A stretch of 64,000 nt of DNA. It comes from DATCYX01 sp963714425. GTDB lineage: Bacteria; Chloroflexota; Anaerolineae; Anaerolineales; UBA4823. The stretch is taken from assembly GCA_963714425.1 (NCBI GenBank), contig CAVQOI010000009.1, positions 227,341 through 291,340 on the forward strand, written 5' to 3'. A program made the translations under genes and the position numbers. Under the pieces are notes generated by a model. The model saw nothing but the letters and a program-made list of their open reading frames with translations. It was not told the DNA's origin and ran no database searches. Below, piece by piece: positions 51,249 to 60,600 of the stretch (position 1 is the first letter of the stretch; each line of letters starts with the position of its first letter).

Positions 51249-51274
51249 CCCCCCTTCCCAGTAGGGAAGGGGGG
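51249..51274. terminator. Short C/G-rich hairpin after the stomatin gene
   Basis: An 11-bp perfect stem (CCCCCCTTCCC with its complement; loop AGTA) lies seven bases before a second, longer hairpin. Confidence 0.6.
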
Positions 51275-51280
51275 AAAGAG

Positions 51281-51333
51281 TCCGAAAATTTGGGTATGAC
51301 GAAGCTGCGCTCCGTCATACCCAAATTTTCGGA
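51281..51333. terminator. Long perfect hairpin upstream of the rimI-like gene
   Basis: A perfect 21-bp inverted repeat (51281-51301 with 51313-51333), loop of 11 bases. It lies between two plus-strand genes and its A/T-rich part (GAAAATTTGGG) resembles that of the hairpin at 31415. A transcription stop after stomatin is likely. Confidence 0.65.
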
Positions 51334-51347
51334 GGATCCTTGCGAGG

Positions 51348-51834
51348 GTGGGCTTGCGTAGCTCGATTATCTCGGTTGGAACGGGCAGCGCGGTGAGGAT
51401 CGAGCAGGCTACCTGGCGGGATATCAACGCTGTCCGTCATATCGAAAGTGTTTGCTTCCCCAAAGACGCCTGGCCACTTCTGGATATCATCGGGGTGCTG
51501 ATGATGCCCAACGTGATCCGGCTGAAGGCGGTGCAGGATGGGCAGGTGGTGGGTTTCATCGCCTGCGACCTGCGTCGAGATGAGCAGTTGGTGTGGATTG
51601 CGACGATTGGGGTGCTGCCAGAGTACCGGCGGCATGGGATCGGCACAGCGGCTGCTGCAAGCGGCGGAGGCGAGCACTGCCCTGAAGAGTATAAAGCTGA
51701 ACGTACGCGCATCCAACCAGACGGCACTCCGCCTGTACCGCGGGCTGGGGTATACCCACATCGGGGAGTGGATGCGCTATTATCAGGATGGAGAGGATGC
51801 GCTGATCCTTGAAAAGAGATTGAATGTCGATTGA
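51348..51834 (+). pseudogene. GNAT acetyltransferase (RimI-like), frameshifted
   Basis: The first frame (from about GTG 51393) reads RIEQATWRDINAVRHIESVCF and continues to IGVLPEYRRHGIG, the acetyl-CoA-binding region. At 51645 one extra A breaks the frame; removing it restores GIG-QRLLQAAE and continues into the second frame, LNVRASNQTALRLYRGLGYTHIGEWMRYY, to the stop at 51834. RimI acetylates the N-terminus of ribosomal protein S18 or other proteins. Its end overlaps rnd by 11 bases. With only one shift, a sequencing error is likely. Confidence 0.85.
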
Positions 51835-52975
51835 GTCATTACCTGCACCGATATTTATTGCACGGCCGGCTGCGCTGGAGCGGCTGGCGAGGCTGCTGCG
51901 CGGCGAGGCGATCATCGCTGTGGATACCGAATCGAACAGCCTGTTCGCGTACCAGGAGCAGGTGTGCCTGATCCAATTCTCGGCGGGCGAGAACGATTAC
52001 CTGGTGGACCCGCTGGCGCTGGATGACCTGAGCATTCTGGGGCCAATCTTCAGCGATCCCAGAATCGAGAAGGTGTTCCATGCGGCAGAGTACGATCTGA
52101 TCTGCCTTAGGCGAGATTTTGGTTTCGAGTTTGCCAACATCTTCGATACGATGATCGCGGCGCGGATCCTGGGGCGTGATGCTGTCGGGCTGGGATCGAT
52201 CCTGGAGGCGGACTTCGGGGTACACGTAGATAAGCGCCACCAGCGGGCGAACTGGGGGCGGCGTCCGATCCCACAGGATCTGCTGTCGTACGCGCAGCTG
52301 GACACGCATCACCTGATCGAGATGAGAAACCGGATGCAGGCGGAGCTGCGGGAGAAATCGCTGTGGGCGCTGGCTGCGGAGGATTTCGCACGCGTGACCT
52401 ACGAGAGGCAGGTGAATGGGGAGAACGGCCGCGAGATCGATAACAACAAAGGGGTGGATTGCTGGCGAGTGAATGGGGCGCGCGACCTGCACCCGCAACA
52501 GGCAGCGGTTCTGCTGGAGCTGTGCCGCTACCGCAACCAAGCGGCGCGGCATGCCAACCGCCCGCTGTTCAAGATCATGGGAGACCGGACGCTGCTGGCG
52601 ATTGCGGAGCGCTGCCCAGAAGATATGAAGGCGCTGGGACAGATCAAAGGGATGTCGGGGGGGCAGCTGAGCCGGCACGGGAGAGAGGTGCTGAATGCGG
52701 TGCAGCGCGGGTTGAAGGCGCCGCATGTGCACCCTCCGCAATCGAGGCGACCGGATGATGCTTATCTGAGACGGCTGGATGGGCTGCGCGAGTGGCGCAA
52801 GAGAACGGCGCTGAGGATGGGTGTGCCTTCGGATGTGGTGCTGCCGCGAGATTTAATGATGCAGGTGGCGGAGGGCAACCCGAGGGAACAAGGGGAGCTG
52901 GCGAGGATGATGGAGAGCGTGCCGTGGAGGCTTGAGCGGTGGGGGATGGAAATTTTGAGGGTGGTTGGGGATTGA
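51824..52975 (+). CDS. rnd: Ribonuclease D
   Basis: A 383-residue exonuclease. The DEDD-type 3'-5' exonuclease domain (about residues 10-190) has AVDTESNS, VFHAAEYDLICL and SYAQLDTHHLIEM, supplying the four acidic residues and the Tyr. An HRDC domain (about 220-300) follows with LLELCRYRNQAARHANRP. RNase D trims tRNA 3' ends and other stable RNAs. The start overlaps the rimI-like gene. The C-terminus has a basic tail. Confidence 0.95.
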   Translation: MSIESLPAPIFIARPAALERLARLLRGEAIIAVDTESNSLFAYQEQVCLIQFSAGENDYLVDPLALDDLSILGPIFSDPRIEKVFHAAEYDLICLRRDFGFEFANIFDTMIAARILGRDAVGLGSILEADFGVHVDKRHQRANWGRRPIPQDLLSYAQLDTHHLIEMRNRMQAELREKSLWALAAEDFARVTYERQVNGENGREIDNNKGVDCWRVNGARDLHPQQAAVLLELCRYRNQAARHANRPLFKIMGDRTLLAIAERCPEDMKALGQIKGMSGGQLSRHGREVLNAVQRGLKAPHVHPPQSRRPDDAYLRRLDGLREWRKRTALRMGVPSDVVLPRDLMMQVAEGNPREQGELARMMESVPWRLERWGMEILRVVGD

Positions 52976-53015
52976 GGATTGTTGCCTACTTCGCGCCTCG
53001 TGAGTCGCCTCGCTG

Positions 53016-53147
53016 CCTGCTTCGTTTCACTCGCAGGTGCTTGGCGCGATGGCGGGAGGAGATTATGGGCGATGGCTGCCGTGCATACCTGCCAGAGGCA
53101 GTGCAAAGGCAGGTTACGCGACCTGCTTCGTTTCACTCGCAGGTGCT
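53016..53147 (+). repeat. Direct repeat of 26 bases downstream of rnd
   Basis: CCTGCTTCGTTTCACTCGCA (and six more bases) occurs at 53016-53041 and again at 53122-53147. Each copy can form a small CCTGC/GCAGG stem. It lies in a 237-base stretch after rnd without a recognisable gene. Confidence 0.7.
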
Positions 53148-53212
53148 ACGCAAAAAAATAGCGAATTCGCAAACTCGCTATCTTCTCGACTGCAGCTCCT
53201 ACTTTGCTGTTA

Positions 53213-53539
53213 TCAAACGTTTGCTACGCCGACCTCTTTCGTATCATTGGCTTTTACGAATGCCTGAGTCGGCCAGCCAGCGGGGCGGGCGTCCGCTTTA
53301 TAATTATTCTTCTGGTTGATACGGGCGGTGCTTACGAGCTTCCAGTATTTATCCCCGGTTGAAGCTTTGATTTGTGCGTCTTCCACAGCCAATAGATCAG
53401 TGTTCTTGAACTGAACACGATTTCCACTTTTATCTTCGAAAAGTGTAATGGCGGGGGGATCGCCTGCGCCGATGCGATGTTGGAGGTTGGTGCGCTTCTC
53501 TGAATCGTTCGATTTAACCTCTACAATTTTAACATTCAT
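53213..53539 (-). CDS. Hypothetical protein
   Basis: A 108-residue, lysine- and asparagine-rich cytoplasmic protein (MNVKIVEVKSNDSEKRTNL) with an acidic middle. No family is recognised. The start is preceded by GGAGAA. An AT-rich upstream region contains a minus-strand TATAAT near 53590. Its base composition is lower in GC than its neighbours, which may mark recent acquisition. Confidence 0.6.
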   Translation of the reverse strand: MNVKIVEVKSNDSEKRTNLQHRIGAGDPPAITLFEDKSGNRVQFKNTDLLAVEDAQIKASTGDKYWKLVSTARINQKNNYKADARPAGWPTQAFVKANDTKEVGVANV

Positions 53540-53762
53540 TCAAATTCTCCTTTGGGGGGGGTTGGATACAATCTTGCAATATAAGACTATTATACTACAA
53601 ATTGTGCAATTTAGGGGGACGTGAGTATCGAGCTCAGCGGGAGTTACTGGAGAACCTTTGTCAAGAAAGAGGATGTGGCAGCGGCTTGAGGGAGTGCAGT
53701 GGGCACGCAGGGGGTTGAGGGCCAGATCTTCCGTTCTTAACAGGCTACAGGGGAAAGCGAAT

Positions 53763-53797
53763 CAAAACGCTCCGGCCTGTTGGTGCGGAGCGTTTTG
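53763..53797. terminator. Hairpin terminator of the DUF1059 gene
   Basis: A perfect 12-bp stem (CAAAACGCTCCG with its complement; loop of 11 bases) lies just downstream of the DUF1059 stop codon on the minus strand. Confidence 0.75.
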
Positions 53798-53813
53798 CTA
53801 TCCGGGAGGCAGC

Positions 53814-54005
53814 TTAAGCCGCTCGGATTGAGGCTTCTAGCTTTTGGCCGAACTGCGCCAACTGTACTGGAGTCATGCCTTTCATCATATCCGCATGAAC
53901 TACGCCGCCATGTTCCATGGCTTTCTTCACAACTTCTTCTTTGGTGGCTCCGGTTACTTCGAAGTTGCAGTCGAGGCCGAGATTCTTGCAAGCAAACTTT
54001 TCCAT
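53814..54005 (-). CDS. DUF1059 domain protein
   Basis: A 63-residue protein that covers a whole DUF1059 domain: MEKFACKNLGLDCNFEVTG, then KEEVVKKAMEHGGVVHAD and a short tail. Two cysteines lie in the first 15 residues, as in the family. The function of DUF1059 is unknown. The gene is followed by its own hairpin terminator. Confidence 0.88.
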   Translation of the reverse strand: MEKFACKNLGLDCNFEVTGATKEEVVKKAMEHGGVVHADMMKGMTPVQLAQFGQKLEASIRAA

Positions 54006-54379
54006 TTTCTCTCCTTGTTGGAAATCAATCTTTATCGTTACGATATTAGTATACCACCTAATTGGAGAAGATTAGTCGCATTACGTTGGGTGTACCTCCT
54101 TCCCTGAAGGTAGAGGGAGGGAAGGGCGAGCCTACGCATGAGCGGGCAATTTGAGAGGGCGATTGAAGGCGTGAGAAGAGGACGAATTCGCGGCGTGTCG
54201 CAGGGGCTGCCCTGCCATAGGCAGGTTCGCTACGCTTCGCAAGGGATGAGGAGACAATTTTACGCGAGTCGTCTGCTGATGTGATAATATCGGATGGTTC
54301 GAGCGTGCTGTAAAACGGTGGGTACCACAGGGTCAGTTTACCTTCATTATAAGATGGCATTTAGGACAGACAGGAAATT
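54006..54379. other. Intergenic region of about 375 bases
   Basis: No gene is recognised between the divergent DUF1059 and nuclease genes. A minor CCTTCCCT/AGGGAGGG pairing lies near 54100-54125, and TATAAG at 54346-54351 may be the -10 box of the nuclease gene. Confidence 0.5.
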
Positions 54380-55777
54380 ATGAAAATCACATTTCACGGC
54401 GCGGCGCAGACGGTGACCGGCTCGCGCTACCTGCTGCAGGTCAACGGGCACAACCTGCTGCTGGAGTGCGGTTTATTCCAGGGGCGGCGCAGCGAGACCT
54501 ACGAGCGCAACCTGCACCTGGGGTTTAACGCAGCCAAGGTGGACGCGGCGATCCTCTCCCATGCGCACATCGACCACAGCGGCAACCTGCCCAACCTGGT
54601 GAAGAGCGGCTTCCACGGGCAGATTTACACCACTTCGGCGAGCGCCCACCTGGGCAACCTGATGCTGATGGACTCGGGGCACATCCAGGAGGTGGATGCT
54701 TCTTATATGAACAAGAAGCACAAGAAGCGCGGCGAGCCGCTCATCGAGCCGATCTACACCCAGGAGGACGCGGCGCTGGTGGCGCAGTATTTCCAGCCGG
54801 TGGAATACGGGCAGTATTTCGAGCCGGTTCCAGGCGTGGCAGCGCACCTGGTGGACGCGGGGCACATCCTGGGATCGGCGTCGGTAGTGCTGGACATCGA
54901 GGAGAAAGGGCGCAAGAGGCGCCTGTGGTTCTCAGGGGATATTGGGCGGCGGAAGCTGCCCCTCCTGCGCGACCCGGTCTTGCCCGACCGGGCGGACTAC
55001 CTGATGATGGAATGCACCTACGGGGATAAACCGCACCGCGAGCCGGAGGCTGCCTATGAAGAGCTGCGCGAGCACGTGGTACGCACGGTGCGGCGGGGCG
55101 GTAAAGTGATCATCCCGGCTTTCGCGGTGGGACGCACGCAGGAGCTGGTGTACAACCTGCAGCGCATGATCCTTGCAGGGGACGTGCCGCGCATCCCGGT
55201 GATCGTGGATAGCCCGCTGGCGATCAATGCCTCCGAGGTGTTCCGTGCGCACCCGGAGTGCTTCGACGAGGAGACGCGCCAGTTTATCCGCGATAACCGG
55301 CATCACGAGCTGTTCGGCTTTGAGCTGCTGTCTTTTACGCGCAGCGTGGAGGAATCCAAGGCGCTGAACAAGCGCACCGATCCGATGGTGATCATCTCGG
55401 CGTCGGGGATGGCGGAGAACGGGCGCATCCTACACCATCTGGCGAATAATATCGAAGAGAAGCGTAACACGGTGCTGATCGTATCCTGGCAGGCGCCGCA
55501 CACGCTGGGAAGGCGTCTGGCGGAGCGGCAGGAGCAGGTGCGCATCTTTGGGGATACGTACCAGCGGCGGGCTGAAGTTGCGACGATCGGAGGGTTGTCG
55601 GCACACGCCGGGCAAGCGCTGCTAATGGAATACGCTCTGCGGCTCAAAGGGCAGGTGAAGGATGTATTCCTGGTGCACGGTGAGGCGGACGCGGCCGGGG
55701 CGTTGACAGAGAAGCTGAGCGAAGCGGGGATGGACAGGGTGAAGTATCCGCAGCAAGGTTGGAGCGTGGAAATTTAA
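54380..55777 (+). CDS. Beta-CASP metallo-beta-lactamase ribonuclease
   Basis: A 465-residue member of the CPSF73/archaeal-KH-type nuclease group. It has the zinc motif HAHIDHSG near residue 57, HILGSASVVLD, FSGDIGRR and the later HGEADAAG. The beta-CASP insert (about 190-380) contains AFAVGRTQEL and SASGMAENGRILHHL, and the RNA-specificity motif VATIGGLSAHAG follows. It is probably an RNA-processing exo- or endonuclease. A CAGGAAA site precedes ATG 54380. Confidence 0.94.
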   Translation: MKITFHGAAQTVTGSRYLLQVNGHNLLLECGLFQGRRSETYERNLHLGFNAAKVDAAILSHAHIDHSGNLPNLVKSGFHGQIYTTSASAHLGNLMLMDSGHIQEVDASYMNKKHKKRGEPLIEPIYTQEDAALVAQYFQPVEYGQYFEPVPGVAAHLVDAGHILGSASVVLDIEEKGRKRRLWFSGDIGRRKLPLLRDPVLPDRADYLMMECTYGDKPHREPEAAYEELREHVVRTVRRGGKVIIPAFAVGRTQELVYNLQRMILAGDVPRIPVIVDSPLAINASEVFRAHPECFDEETRQFIRDNRHHELFGFELLSFTRSVEESKALNKRTDPMVIISASGMAENGRILHHLANNIEEKRNTVLIVSWQAPHTLGRRLAERQEQVRIFGDTYQRRAEVATIGGLSAHAGQALLMEYALRLKGQVKDVFLVHGEADAAGALTEKLSEAGMDRVKYPQQGWSVEI

Positions 55778-55791
55778 TATTTTCGATTTTA

Positions 55792-55817
55792 GATTGTTGA
55801 TTGTTGATTGTTGATTG
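55792..55817 (+). repeat. GATTGTT short tandem repeat
   Basis: Three perfect GATTGTT units and a partial fourth lie upstream of tRNA-Ser. Slippage here would change the distance to the tRNA promoter only slightly. Confidence 0.75.
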
Positions 55818-55826
55818 GCGCTCGCC

Positions 55827-55854
55827 TTAGCAACGCCTGGATCGTTGGTATAAT
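55827..55854 (+). promoter_or_regulatory. Promoter of tRNA-Ser
   Basis: A -35 TTAGCA (55827-55832) and a perfect -10 TATAAT (55849-55854) are spaced by 16 bases, 62 bases before the tRNA. Confidence 0.6.
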
Positions 55855-55916
55855 CGCGATGCGTTCCAGGTTCCAGGTGCAACGTGGAACTTGGAACATG
55901 GCACGTGGAACGTATA

Positions 55917-56004
55917 GGAGAGGTGCCAGAGTGGTTGAATGGGACGGTCTCGAAAACCGTTGTGGTCCTTGTGGCCACCGTGGGTTCGAATCCCACCCTC
56001 TCCG
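55917..56004 (+). tRNA. tRNA-Ser (CGA)
   Basis: 88 bases with acceptor GGAGAGG/CCTCTCC, anticodon stem ACGGT/ACCGT with anticodon CGA at 55951-55953, a long variable arm (TGGTCC...GGCCA), and T arm GTGGG/CCCAC with TTCGAAT. CCA is not encoded. A degenerate copy of its 3' end lies at 61826-61856. Confidence 0.96.
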
Positions 56005-56005
56005 C
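55975..56005 (+). other. Presumed attachment-type site in the 3' end of tRNA-Ser
   Basis: The last part of tRNA-Ser plus one base; 26 of 31 bases recur at 61826-61856 in the same orientation. Two blocks are identical (CCACCGTGGGT and CCCACCCTCTCCGC) with the same six-base spacing. Confidence 0.55.
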
Positions 56006-56569
56006 TGAGCGTAAAGTTTCGCCGGAGCCTACCGGCTCTCGATCTGTTGAAAAACGGATGGGAAAGTACAGGATTTTACGCTTCGGCGTGATCTTCACGC
56101 CCGAGATCGCTCAGTTCCAGCTGGGCGATCTCACTTTTTAATCGCTTATCCATCATTTTATATACTCCTCTGCTCTCGTCAAGGTATTGTGGGACATTGG
56201 GAGCAGGATTTCGACAGCGGTACTCCTGTGTCCCCCTTGCCCTAGAACCCCTAGAATACCCTTCAGATTTACAAAGTTTCCTATCCACGAGCGATGCTCA
56301 GCGTCAGGTTTTTAGCCGCCCAGGAGCTGGACGAGAATTTTGAATATGAGCATAGCACCACTCACACCCACGACTTGTTCACATCTTAGCTTATCTTGGG
56401 AGCAAAGATTGGGGTTTGGCCCTTCTCGCTTCTTCTGGTAAGTGATGCGAGAGCCTGATCTTTCATTTCCCCTAGTTATCAGGTCACAGGCCAAACTCCA
56501 ATGGTCAGCAGGTTGCATCCGTTGAATCTGCCAGGTTCTCCATAATAAAGGATGCCTTGTTCTCGAAGA
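56005..56569. other. Region of about 565 bases without a confident gene
   Basis: It contains the hairpin at 56103-56139 and a 26-codon minus-strand frame (56156 to 56076) that begins MMDKRLKSEIAQLELSD after a GAGGAG site, for which I have no other support. Otherwise I see nothing. Confidence 0.5.
56103..56139 (+). terminator. Hairpin downstream of tRNA-Ser
   Basis: GAGATCGC (56103-56110) pairs with GCGATCTC (56125-56132), with CAG/CTG pairing inside, followed by ACTTTTT. It is a likely terminator. A near copy, with 31 of about 36 bases alike, lies at 61889-61925. Confidence 0.65.
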
Positions 56570-57511
56570 TTACGGCACAACCGGGATCGGCCCCGCGTTA
56601 CCAATAATTATATCGGGAGGTTTTGACAAGCAAATCATGTAAACCGGTCCTTTCTCGAGCGTGAAGGTATAAGTTTCGCTCTGTCCCGGGCTGGGATACA
56701 CCTCCAATAAAAAGTCACTCCAGGCTGGGGGCATTCCGTATAAAGCGACCATGAGATCTAAAAGATCCTTACCCGGATCCAGGTTGAAGAGCCCTACACC
56801 ATATCCGGCTTTATCCTGATCCTCCACATTCACGTTCACCGTCACCTCGCCTGCCTTCAGTGCAACCGGGTTATCGGTGGTGCAGACACCTCCAGCGATG
56901 GTCACTGTCATCTCAGATACCCCTGGGTCGGAAACCGGTGTGGCTGTTGGTTCAGGCGGCACGGCCGCGGCAAAGGCTGGTCTAAACCTGGCCAGGGAAT
57001 CCTCAGTGAGCCACGAGCCATAGGAAGTGATCTTGCCGCCTATCACCTGATAGACGTCGTTATATTCCAGCGGTGCTACCCCTATCTGGCGGGTGAAGTC
57101 ATGCCAGGTCTTGGCCTGGATGTTCACAAGGTCGCCCCAAGCAGATGTAACTTTCACCTCCCATTGGAAATGGTTGTTGACCATATCCTGCCAGAAGGCG
57201 CGGATCTGGTCTTTTCCCTTGTAGAGCTCAAAACCGGTAGGCGGGAAACCATATAAGTAGATCCTGGCGTCATCGGTAAAGTAGGCCAGCGATCCTTCTA
57301 CATCACCGGCATTCAATTTATCAACCATTTTCTGCACGATCTCCGCATTGAGCTTATGTTGGGGGGTTTCTTGGCCCACTGGCGGTTGGGTCGGTGGGGC
57401 TTGCGTCGGAGGCAGCTGGGTTGGTGGGGGCTGGGTGGTAGGCTCAGCACAGCCTGCCAGACACATGGAAGCTATCAAGACAGTGATTAGGACGATCAAT
57501 TGGGTTTTCAT
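56570..57511 (-). CDS. Lipoprotein with an NTF2/SnoaL-like domain
   Basis: A 313-residue protein from ATG 57511 (an AGGAGAG lies nearby; upstream extension rejected). The lipobox is LAGC (Cys about residue 21), followed by a Pro/Thr/Gln linker (about 25-45). An NTF2-like domain spans about 50-170: LNAEIVQKMVDKLNAGDVEGSLAYFTDDARIYL and WHDFTRQIGVAPLEYNDVYQVIGGKITSYGSWL. A beta-rich C-terminal domain of about 100 residues ends in VYMICLSKPPDIIIG, resembling a cupredoxin-like fold without clear copper ligands. It faces outward from the membrane. It is divergent from the STAND protein gene. Confidence 0.82.
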   Translation of the reverse strand: MKTQLIVLITVLIASMCLAGCAEPTTQPPPTQLPPTQAPPTQPPVGQETPQHKLNAEIVQKMVDKLNAGDVEGSLAYFTDDARIYLYGFPPTGFELYKGKDQIRAFWQDMVNNHFQWEVKVTSAWGDLVNIQAKTWHDFTRQIGVAPLEYNDVYQVIGGKITSYGSWLTEDSLARFRPAFAAAVPPEPTATPVSDPGVSEMTVTIAGGVCTTDNPVALKAGEVTVNVNVEDQDKAGYGVGLFNLDPGKDLLDLMVALYGMPPAWSDFLLEVYPSPGQSETYTFTLEKGPVYMICLSKPPDIIIGNAGPIPVVP

Positions 57512-57690
57512 GGGGTTCTCTCCTTTTCGCATGATGAGGTAATCTATTTTGGCTGTACGGTGTTCTCTCAATTTGTCCGAGCCTTTTCTACAAGATAGCA
57601 CCCAACCTGCTGCAGAATTTGACAATATTTGACAAAATTCCCCGTTTGTGAAGAATTGGTCTATACTGTTTATAGGGAAATGGAGGGAAT

Positions 57691-60600
57691 ATGCTGACGA
57701 AAAGCACATCTATGGCCCTGGAACATTTCACCACCTTTGGCGACCTGTTGAAATATCTCCGCCGCCGCGCCGGGCTGACCCAGCGCGAGCTTTCAATTGC
57801 GGTTAGCTACAGCGATACACAAATTTCCCGTCTTGAACAGAACGAGCGCATGCCCGACCTGGCCACGCTGACGGCGCGTTTTCTGCCCGCCTTGCAGATC
57901 GAGGATCAACCAGAGGTGGCGGAGAGGTTGTTGGAGCTGGCTGTAACCATGCGCCGGGAGGATGCGCCAGCCGTCGGGCTTCCCCCTTACAAAGGTTTGA
58001 AGTACTTTGACGAAACCGATGCTGAGTTATTCTTTGGTCGGGAAGCGTTGACCAGCCTGCTGCTTGAGCGACTCGTAGCAGGATTGAAATCCGAACCGCG
58101 CTTCCTGGCCATCATTGGCGCGTCAGGAAGCGGGAAAACATCGGTTGCGCGCGTGGGCTTGATCCCCGCGCTGCATTGGCAGCAGTCATCCTCTGGCTGG
58201 CCCGTCGTAATCCTTACACCTACCGCTCATCCATTGGAAGCTCTGGCAGCCAGCCTTATCCGAGAAACCCAACAAGGCCTTCCGGTTAGGAAACTGGTGG
58301 ATGAGCTTGCGCGTGATCCAGAGAGTTTGTCGAAATCCTTGAAGCGGCTAGCACAATCTGCTGGCGCTGCCTGCACGATTTTGATCGTCGATCAATTCGA
58401 AGAGTTGTTTACCTTGTGCCGGAGCGAGGCTGAACAGTCGACCTTCGTGGATAACCTGATGACTGCAGCCATTCAAGTAAACGGGAATGCAATGATCTTG
58501 ATTGTCCTGCGAGCCGATTTCTACGCCCACTGCGCCCGTTTCAGCTTGTTGCGCCAGGCGATCTCAAAGCACCAGGAATATATCGCTCCCATGACGAACG
58601 AAGAGCTGCGTCGCGCCATCGAGGAGCCAGCACGGCGTGGGCATTGGGAATTTGAGCCCGGGCTGGTTGACCTTTTGCTCCATGATGTGGGGGCTGATGC
58701 CGGGCATACACCGGAACCGGGCGCGCTGCCTTTGCTTTCCCATGCCTTGCTCGTTACCTGGCAACGACGGCGCGGGCAAACCATGACTTTGAGCGGCTAC
58801 ACAGCCTCCGGTGGTGTGCGAGGCGCCATTTCCGAAACTGCTGAAGCAGTCTTCTATGATCTGCTAGAACCCGAACAGCGTGAGGTTGCCCGGCAAATTT
58901 TCTTACGCCTGACCGAATTAGGGGGCGAAACCTCTACAGCCGACACCCGCCGGCGCGTCAGCATCGAAGAACTGGTATCAAAACCAGAAAAAAGACGGAT
59001 GGTTCAAGAAGTATTACTCACCCTGGCAGATGCCCGCCTGGTCACAACCGGTCAGGATACAGCCGAGGTGGCGCACGAAGCGCTGATCCGCGAATGGCCG
59101 ACCCTGCGCGGCTGGTTGGAGGAAGACCGCGAGGGCTTACGGCTGCATCGCCGGTTAACCGAGGCAGCCCAGGAATGGGGTACCTCAGGTCGAGACCCAG
59201 GGATCTTGTACCGGGGGGCGCGCCTGGCGCAGTCGGTCGAATGGGCACAAGCACACCCAGATGATGTGAACCTGCTGGAGCGTGACTTTCTCGATGCTTC
59301 CCAAGCCTTGCTTGAAAAAGAAAATATTGAACGAGAAACACAACGACAGCGTGAGCTGGAGGCGACTCAACGATTGGCCGAGACGGAGCGCGCCCGCGCC
59401 GAAGAACAATCCAACTCTAACCAGCGCCTGCGGCTGCGGGCTGTTTATCTGACGATTGCCCTTGTTACCGTGGGCATTTTAGCTGGTACCGTGTTCCTGT
59501 TTTGGCAGCGTGCTGTGCAAGCCAACCACCTAGCGAATTCCCGCGAGCTGGCAGCCGCGGCGATGAATAACATCCAAGTAGACCCAGAACGCAGCGCGCT
59601 GTTGGCGTTACAAGCTCTGGATGAAGCGAATACCCTCGAAGCTCGAAATGCCTTGCACCAGGCAATTCCTGAGTTGCATATCTTGCAGGACCATCCAGCC
59701 CACGATGGGGGCGTTCCGGATGTTGCCTACAGCCCGGATGGGACATTGATTGCTACTACAGGTGCTGGCGGTATAGTTAAGTTGTGGGACCCAAATACAG
59801 GCGAGTTACTGTTTACCCTGGACGAGGAGGCGGATGAATTTGGCACGAACCTCGCTTTCAGCCCAGACGGGAATACCCTGGCTGTGGCACTGTATACCCA
59901 GGTGATCCTCTGGGATATTCATACTCGTGAAATCAAGTCCAGGTTATCTGGACAGTCGGTTGGCACAACGATCGGTTACAACCTGGGTGTAGGGCAGATT
60001 AGCTTCAGCCCGGATGGTGAGCGCCTGGCAGTGGCTAATATGGACGGCGTTTCCAAGGTATGGGAGCTTAGCACACAAAGTGAGGTTCTATCGCTGGGGG
60101 TAGAGGGGATGCAGCCTCCCAAAGCCATCGCCTACAGCCTGGATGGTAAGCTGCTCGCCACAGGCGGGGATGAGGGGGTTGTCTGGGTTTGGGATGCCAG
60201 CAGTGGAGCAGAAATTCACACGCTATCCCTGGGCGGTATCATTCACAGCGTCACCATCAGCCCTGATGGGAAGCGCCTGGCAGCCGCCAGTGAAGATGGC
60301 AGCGTAAAAGTCTGGGATACGGCAACGGGCGAGGAGACGTTAAGTCTGCCACGCTTATCCGGCATGTATGATATTGCATTCCTGGCTGACGGAAGTTTCG
60401 CTACCGCCGGGCAGGATGGCGCTGTCCGTGTGTGGGACGCGATGTCAGGCCAGCAGATGCTTACCCTGGCTGGCCCAACCAGCACCGTGATCAGCGTGGC
60501 TGGCAGCCCGGACGGCAAGCGGATTGCCTCCGGTGCTTATGACGGCAGCCTTCGCATCTGGGATGCCGCTCCAGGGCGCGAGCTGCTGACAATTCCAGGC

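Noticed and set aside
56076..56156. 26-codon gene with a good ribosome site downstream of tRNA-Ser
   Set aside because: It overlaps the terminator-like hairpin and the second copy of that hairpin does not keep the frame, so coding is doubtful.
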